Assembly: GCA_019414725.1 (NCBI GenBank)
Contig: DXLM01000042.1
Coordinates: 1 to 28,196 of the forward strand
Direction: 5' to 3'
DNA length: 28,196 nucleotides
Origin: Bacteroides sp.
GTDB lineage: Bacteria; Bacteroidota; Bacteroidia; Bacteroidales; Bacteroidaceae
Position 1 is the first letter of the stretch. The number at the start of each line of letters is the position of its first letter. A program made the position numbers and the translations under genes. The notes beneath the pieces are model-generated. The model did not search any database. It was not told the DNA's origin and was given only the letters and a program-made list of their open reading frames with translations. Positions 23,284 to 28,196 of the stretch are shown here, piece after piece.

Positions 23284-24783
23284 TTATTGTGGATTCTGTA
23301 CGATGTTGGGGTTAGCATCTATTTCCGACTGTGGAATAGGAAGAGCGATACGCGGATCATTGGGTTGGATTGTTTCAGCATTTAATGTATTCAGTGTACT
23401 CAAGTGCCATCCTCCTTTACGAACGATCGGTTGTTTGTTTCGCAGATAGTCGAAGAAAATTTGTCCTTCGCCTACCAATTCTTTCCGGCATTCTTTCAAG
23501 ACACGTTCAATAGTAAATTCTTCTGCGCTGACCGACTTTTCCGGATTGGCACGGCCGACAATCTGATTCAGGAAACCTCTTGCAGGTTCCAAGTATTCTC
23601 CTCCTAATTTTACACCGGCTTCAGCAGCATTCAGATAAACTTCCGATAAGCGGATAATACTGATATTATTGTCTTTCGGATCACCGCTCTTTCCTGGGAA
23701 TTTACTGAGAAATACCTTACGGGTACAGGCTGCTTCGGGAAGACCTTCATTGTTTTCGATAAGCGATAGCTGGGTAATACAATGACGTACGTCATTAGGA
23801 TCTTCTTCAAGCAAATTCAGAAATTCTTCTGTAAGGATAAGATTGTTCCAGTCTACTCCCTTTTCTTCATTTGCATAAACCATTGGAGCTCCTTCACCAC
23901 CGGTACCACCTCCCCATTCTGAAGGTTCGGTTGTACTTATGTATAATTCAAACAGAGCTTCTGCCTGAAAGTCTTTTCCCCATATGGTAGGATATTCGTC
24001 ACGTGTATAAAGCTGATACAATCCTTTACTATTATTGATGACATCGGCTGCAGCTTCGTAAGTTTCTTTATTTTTCCCCATATCAAGATAGACTCTTGAA
24101 AGCAATGCTTGTGCTGCCCAGTAATTGATATAACCATCCGTTCTTTCTGTACTTAGGCTAGAGCGTGCTGTTGTTATGTCGTTGACAACTTGTTCATAAC
24201 ATTCTGCTACTGTATTCCGTTTCGGTTGGTGGGATGGTTCTTCCGGTTTCAATTCGATGGGAACTCCCAGAGAAGCACCATTGTCATTTATATAAGGCAT
24301 TCCGAAAAGTCTGGTCAGATTGAACAAGGCCAGTCCTCGCAACACCAAGGCTTCCGCCTTTATGCGGTCCAGTTCTTTGGTATCACTGCTTTGTACTGCT
24401 CCCTGTTCTATCTTTTGGATAATGTTATTTGCCTGTCTGATTACCAGATAAGGGCGACTCCAAGGAAGAGTTATATTCAGGTTGTCAGTTGCTAGTACAT
24501 TATATGTATAATAAGGAGTAACACGCTTGCCTGATGCTTTGTTTTCTCTGGCTTGTACATCCATGGCGCGGCAGTCTCCGTAGTACCAGTAATTATCTCC
24601 GTAATAACTGTGCTGTGATGTTTCGCGATAAACTCCGTTTAACGCTACCTTTATATCCTCCAAAGTTGAAAGGGCCTGATCGGTAGTAACGGATGTAGAA
24701 GGATTCAGATTTAGCCAGTCTTCGGAACAAGATACCCCCATAATAGAAGTAGCCGCCAGTAAATAAATATATATTTTCTTCAT
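23284..24783 (-). CDS. SusD/RagB-family nutrient-binding outer membrane lipoprotein
   Basis: The 499-residue surface lipoprotein caps its SusC partner and binds the incoming ligand. The signal peptide ends with lipobox GVSC (Cys19), followed by SEDWLNLNPST, the usual SusD start. The N-terminal helical (TPR-like) region contains ALVLRGLALFNLTRLFGMPY and YWAAQALLSRVYLDMG. The C-terminal half has IIRLSEVYLNAAEAGVKLGG and ECRKELVGEGQIFFDYLR, all hallmarks of the family. It ends PNIVQNPQ. It lies 21 bp after susC and is closed by a terminator. The ligand cannot be told from sequence; glycan or glycopeptide is the family norm. Confidence 0.95.
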   Translation of the reverse strand: MKKIYIYLLAATSIMGVSCSEDWLNLNPSTSVTTDQALSTLEDIKVALNGVYRETSQHSYYGDNYWYYGDCRAMDVQARENKASGKRVTPYYTYNVLATDNLNITLPWSRPYLVIRQANNIIQKIEQGAVQSSDTKELDRIKAEALVLRGLALFNLTRLFGMPYINDNGASLGVPIELKPEEPSHQPKRNTVAECYEQVVNDITTARSSLSTERTDGYINYWAAQALLSRVYLDMGKNKETYEAAADVINNSKGLYQLYTRDEYPTIWGKDFQAEALFELYISTTEPSEWGGGTGGEGAPMVYANEEKGVDWNNLILTEEFLNLLEEDPNDVRHCITQLSLIENNEGLPEAACTRKVFLSKFPGKSGDPKDNNISIIRLSEVYLNAAEAGVKLGGEYLEPARGFLNQIVGRANPEKSVSAEEFTIERVLKECRKELVGEGQIFFDYLRNKQPIVRKGGWHLSTLNTLNAETIQPNDPRIALPIPQSEIDANPNIVQNPQ

Positions 24784-24804
24784 ATGATATGATCGTTAAT
24801 GAAT

Positions 24805-27800
24805 TTAGAATGTTAATTGTACGCCAAAACTGAATGTACGCATAGGTGGAGCTTCACAATATACTTCGCCGTTAACAGGAGTTTCTGGATCGTATTGTTT
24901 CCATTTAGCCCATGTCAGCAAATTGCTTCCAGAGAAGTAGACACGTGCTTTGTTGATCAATGCCTTGCTTGTCCACTGGTCGGGTAATGTAAATCCGAGA
25001 GTAAGATTTTTCAGCCTTAAATGGTCTGTACTGTGGATGTAGCGTGATGAATTGGTAACAGTTGCTTTCTCTCCAAATACGAAACGCGGGACATCTGTCT
25101 GGTCGCCCGGTTGTTGCCAGCGTTCTAAAGCATATACAGGCAGATTATATCTGGATGTATAAATAGACTCTGTTCCGTTCTCGATGCTGGTTCCCAGTTT
25201 ATCGTATGAGTAACCTCCCAGTGAATATGTAAGAGTGAAACTCAAATCCAGCCATTTATAATTTAAAATATTTGTCAGACCACCAGATACTTTAGGGTTA
25301 ACCGATTTGAATGGTATGCTTTCTGCCTCATTCGGATCGGTTGTCAGACTACGGTCGATTGTACCGTCTTCATTAACCTTATTTTTATAATATTCTGCTT
25401 TCCCGTTCTGAGTATTTACTCCGGCAAATTCTTTTACATAGAATGTGTGATATGGCAAGCCCACTTTGTGGATAAACCATGTACCTTCAATAGTCTGATC
25501 AAGCTGACCGTTTAATGAAACGATTTTGTTTTTATTGTGTGTCAGATTGAAAACTGTTGTCCAGTTGAAATCGTTGGAAGCGAAATTCAATGTACGTAAT
25601 TCAAATTCTACACCTTTATTATTAAGCTGTCCGACGTTGGCCAGATAACTGGTAAATCCGGTTGTAGCACTGATAGGAAGATTGTAAAGCAAATCTTTTG
25701 TATCACGATTATAATATTCCAGGCTTACGAAAATACGGTTTATGAAAGCGAGGTCAAGTCCGATATTCAGGTTGTAGTTCTTTTCCCATCCTAAATTGGT
25801 ATTAGGTTGAGATGATTCATACGAACCGGATGCTCCCATATAGTTCTGTCCGTAACTATACAGTCCCATATATCCGTAAAGAGATCCTGGCTGGTTTCCG
25901 TTTACACCATAAGAAGCACGTATTTTCAGATCGTTCAAGACCTTTTTTACCGGTTTCATGAATGCTTCATTACTGATATTCCACATACCCGAAACAGACC
26001 AGAAATTTCCCCATCGGTTGCTTGGAGAAAGTCGTGAGCTACCATCTCGGCGGAAACTTCCTGCCAGATAATAACGGTCGTCATAATCATAGTTAAGACG
26101 TGACAAATACGAAATCATGCGGTAATCTTGAGTGGATGAAATAAAACTGTTCAAGACGGCTGCATTATCGGGTTCTGTCAAGATGTCTGAAGGGAGTTTA
26201 GACTTCATTCCTGAGGCTTTGTCGGTCTGATAACTTTCTATTTCATAAGCGGCCAGTACATCCAGATGATGTTTGTATGCAAACGTACGTACGTAGTTTA
26301 AAGAAGTAGAAGAGATAAATTTTCCATATTCGATAAACCCTTTTGCTGTCTGGGCGTCACTACCACTTTTAGGGCCTGCCGAACTAAGCGGGTTATAGTA
26401 TCTGGAATCTTTTTGGGTTGTATAGTCGTAGCTTATTGTTTCTTTCAACTTCAGACCTTTTAACGGCTCAATACTTGCGTAGCCGGTAGAAAACATACGT
26501 GTCATACGTACGCGGTTGTAGTCGGTCATGATATCGCGTAATGGATTGAGGGTACTACCTTCATATGCACCGATATAATTTCCTTCTTCATCACGTACTG
26601 TCATTGAAGGATTCATGGTCATGGCTACACAAAGGAACGGATTGATGGCAGATCCTCGTTCCTCGTTCATTTCCTGATTCATCTGTGTGAACATCATGTT
26701 GGCTCCTACTTCTCCATATTTCCCTACTTTCTGAGTAAGATTCAAGCGAGCAGAATATCGGTCAAGACTTGAGTTTTTAGCCAGACCCTCTTGCTTGTTG
26801 TATCCCAGTGAAGCATAATAAGTGGAACGTTCGTTTCCACCTGAAACAGATGCTTCATAATCCTGCTGAGTAGCTGTTCGTAACAATTCTTTCCGCCAGT
26901 CGGTATACCCCATAGATGGTACGTATGCATATTGGCCGATTTCCTGATCAGCATATGCTGTTGGTGATTCCATGTTCTGGTCGATGGCATAATTTACCAG
27001 TCCTTCATATAATAACTCTCTACGTTGGTCACCATTCAGAGTCGGACGGAAATCGACTGCAGCATTTGAGAAACCACCTGAAATATTCAAGGTTACCTGA
27101 GCTCTTCCGGCACTACCTTTTTTAGTCGTGATAAGAATGACTCCATTTGCTGCTCTCGAACCGTAAAGTGAAGCTGCTGCTGCATCTTTTATTACTGTAA
27201 TATTCTCGATATCAGCAGGGTTCAGCGTACTCATGATGTTGGTTTTTGAGTTATTCATATATGCCGCATCCGAACCGCCTGCACTAAGGCTTCCAGAAGT
27301 AACAGGTACTCCGTCTATAACGAACAGTGGTTCTTGAGAGGCATTAAAAGATCCCATACCTCGGATACGGATATTCTGGTTGGCTCCCGGCTGGCCAGAA
27401 CTGCTGGTAATATTGACACCTGTTGTCATACCTTGCAGTTTCTGTTCCACACTCATGACAGGGATGTCTTTTAACATATCGGCTTTTAGTGTGTTAGCCG
27501 AACCGGTAAAAGAAGATTTTGTGAAGTTACCATAACCTGTTACGACAACTTCGTCCAGATTCATTGACTCTGGTTCCAATACAATATTCAGTACTGAATT
27601 CTTGCGTGGAACACGAATCTCTGCTGTTTTCATTCCGATGTATGAAACAATCAGTGTTTGGTCTGGTTCAACCTGCAAGCTATACTTCCCTTCCGGGTCG
27701 GTTATTGTACCGATAGCTTCATTTCCTTTTATTGTGATAGAAACACCTATCAATGCTTCTTTTTCATCTGCTGAAGTTACTGTTCCAGAGATTGTTCGTT

Positions 27801-27879
27801 TCTGAGCAAAGACTTGTTGTGTTATTACACAATAAAAAATAAATAAAAAAAATAGTTTTACTTTTTCTCTAGTTTTCAT
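24805..27879 (-). CDS. SusC/RagA-family TonB-dependent outer membrane transporter
   Basis: The 1024-residue outer membrane barrel works with SusD and TonB/ExbBD to import ligands. A signal peptide (hydrophobic FFLFIFYCVI, likely cut near VFA-QKR) is followed by a carboxypeptidase-regulatory-like domain (about 28-105, ISGTVTSADEKEALIGVS). Next come the TonB-box region LDEVVVTGYG and the plug domain with RIRGMGSFNASQEPLFVIDG and AAAASLYGSRAANGVILITTKKG. The rest is the 22-strand barrel, ending in an aromatic strand FSFGVQLTF. There is no N-terminal STN domain, so control by the usual anti-sigma/ECF sigma pair is unlikely. It is co-transcribed with susD. Confidence 0.96.
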   Translation of the reverse strand: MKTREKVKLFFLFIFYCVITQQVFAQKRTISGTVTSADEKEALIGVSITIKGNEAIGTITDPEGKYSLQVEPDQTLIVSYIGMKTAEIRVPRKNSVLNIVLEPESMNLDEVVVTGYGNFTKSSFTGSANTLKADMLKDIPVMSVEQKLQGMTTGVNITSSSGQPGANQNIRIRGMGSFNASQEPLFVIDGVPVTSGSLSAGGSDAAYMNNSKTNIMSTLNPADIENITVIKDAAAASLYGSRAANGVILITTKKGSAGRAQVTLNISGGFSNAAVDFRPTLNGDQRRELLYEGLVNYAIDQNMESPTAYADQEIGQYAYVPSMGYTDWRKELLRTATQQDYEASVSGGNERSTYYASLGYNKQEGLAKNSSLDRYSARLNLTQKVGKYGEVGANMMFTQMNQEMNEERGSAINPFLCVAMTMNPSMTVRDEEGNYIGAYEGSTLNPLRDIMTDYNRVRMTRMFSTGYASIEPLKGLKLKETISYDYTTQKDSRYYNPLSSAGPKSGSDAQTAKGFIEYGKFISSTSLNYVRTFAYKHHLDVLAAYEIESYQTDKASGMKSKLPSDILTEPDNAAVLNSFISSTQDYRMISYLSRLNYDYDDRYYLAGSFRRDGSSRLSPSNRWGNFWSVSGMWNISNEAFMKPVKKVLNDLKIRASYGVNGNQPGSLYGYMGLYSYGQNYMGASGSYESSQPNTNLGWEKNYNLNIGLDLAFINRIFVSLEYYNRDTKDLLYNLPISATTGFTSYLANVGQLNNKGVEFELRTLNFASNDFNWTTVFNLTHNKNKIVSLNGQLDQTIEGTWFIHKVGLPYHTFYVKEFAGVNTQNGKAEYYKNKVNEDGTIDRSLTTDPNEAESIPFKSVNPKVSGGLTNILNYKWLDLSFTLTYSLGGYSYDKLGTSIENGTESIYTSRYNLPVYALERWQQPGDQTDVPRFVFGEKATVTNSSRYIHSTDHLRLKNLTLGFTLPDQWTSKALINKARVYFSGSNLLTWAKWKQYDPETPVNGEVYCEAPPMRTFSFGVQLTF

Positions 27880-28133
27880 GTTTCCTAATTTTTATGTCGT
27901 GTAACAATAATTGAACCAATTTTATTTATTCTTACGATAAAAAATGTAACTTATTGATTTATAGACATGGTTGAAAGCGACTCTCTCTGTGGCTTTTATG
28001 TTTATTGGGGACTTTTTACTCAATTTTGGGAAATATCTCCACAATGTTTTACTGATATTTGAGGATGTTAATGTTCCTTATGTCATTTATGATGGTTTGT
28101 AAGTATCAATAGTTCGTTAAAAATTCGCCAAGC
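27880..28133 (-). promoter_or_regulatory. Upstream region of susC
   Basis: These 254 bp hold no gene I can support. I find no TAnnTTTG box on the susC strand, so the susC promoter is either weak and regulator-dependent or lies further upstream. AAGCGACTCT occurs at 27975-27984 and a second copy spans the left boundary at 28136-28145, 161 bp apart in the same orientation. Confidence 0.35.
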
Positions 28134-28196
28134 CTAAGCGACTCTGGCAGTAAATAAAATGAGTTCTTTGAAAAGTTTGTCAATAACTTGCGGGTC
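28134..28196 (-). CDS. Possible C-terminal end of an unknown gene, partial
   Basis: From the window edge the - strand reads DPQVIDKLFKELILFTARVA and then a TAG stop at 28134-28136. The amphipathic, Lys/Leu-rich run looks like a plausible protein end, upstream of susC in the same direction. A second frame is also open to the edge and stops near 28105 (TRKLLTNFSK...), so the choice is uncertain. No family recognised. Confidence 0.3.
   Translation of the reverse strand, partial: DPQVIDKLFKELILFTARVA

Noticed and set aside
1..28196. CRISPR array, rRNA or tRNA genes, complete insertion sequence
   Set aside because: I saw no regularly spaced direct repeats, no tRNA cloverleaf, no rRNA sequence and no transposase; the only mobile DNA is the intron end at the left edge.

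Overview
The window reads as chromosomal DNA of a Bacteroidales species, most like Bacteroides or Phocaeicola. The evidence is a SusC/SusD pair, BACON-domain and fimbrillin-like lipoproteins, an M64 peptidase, DUF3836 and DUF3810 proteins, and many promoter boxes of the Bacteroidetes type TAnnTTTG with almost no Shine-Dalgarno sequences. Most of the window is a core housekeeping region. Two accessory patches interrupt it: a secreted peptidase module at 8.7-13.4 kb and the SusCD pair at 23.3-27.9 kb.

Left part (1-8.3 kb): the window opens inside the last bases of a group II intron (end of domain V and all of domain VI, with the branch-point A), just upstream of rdgB. Convergent to rdgB lie a CatA-like acetyltransferase and a PanE-like reductase that overlap by 4 bp, then ychF, a small secreted DUF3836-type protein, and polA. 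polA is divergent from a trans-polyprenyl diphosphate synthase.

Secreted module (8.6-13.4 kb, + strand): a lipoprotein with six BACON repeats is followed by a second lipoprotein that is split by an apparent one-base frameshift. Its N-terminal part is a fimbrillin-like domain. The downstream part carries leucine-rich repeats, a thioredoxin-like fold with a single active-site cysteine, and an M64 metallopeptidase with an intact zinc motif.

Housekeeping block (13.4-21.8 kb, - strand): in transcription order spmAB-ybeY, mnmG-apt, uvrC, and dtd-mazG-deoC. DeoC has a striking His/Cys-rich tandem-repeat N-terminus that looks metal-binding. A perfect 16-bp parS palindrome lies between mnmG and apt, which suggests the region is near the replication origin. 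A small RNA candidate lies between uvrC and dtd.

Right part (21.9-28.2 kb): a DUF3810 membrane metalloprotease, divergent from spmAB, has a C-terminus that looks frameshifted. Next come an orphan + strand promoter aimed at the susCD terminator, then susD and susC on the - strand. The window ends in what may be the last 20 codons of another - strand gene. No glycan-degrading enzyme is visible beside susCD, so the rest of that locus, if any, lies beyond the right edge.
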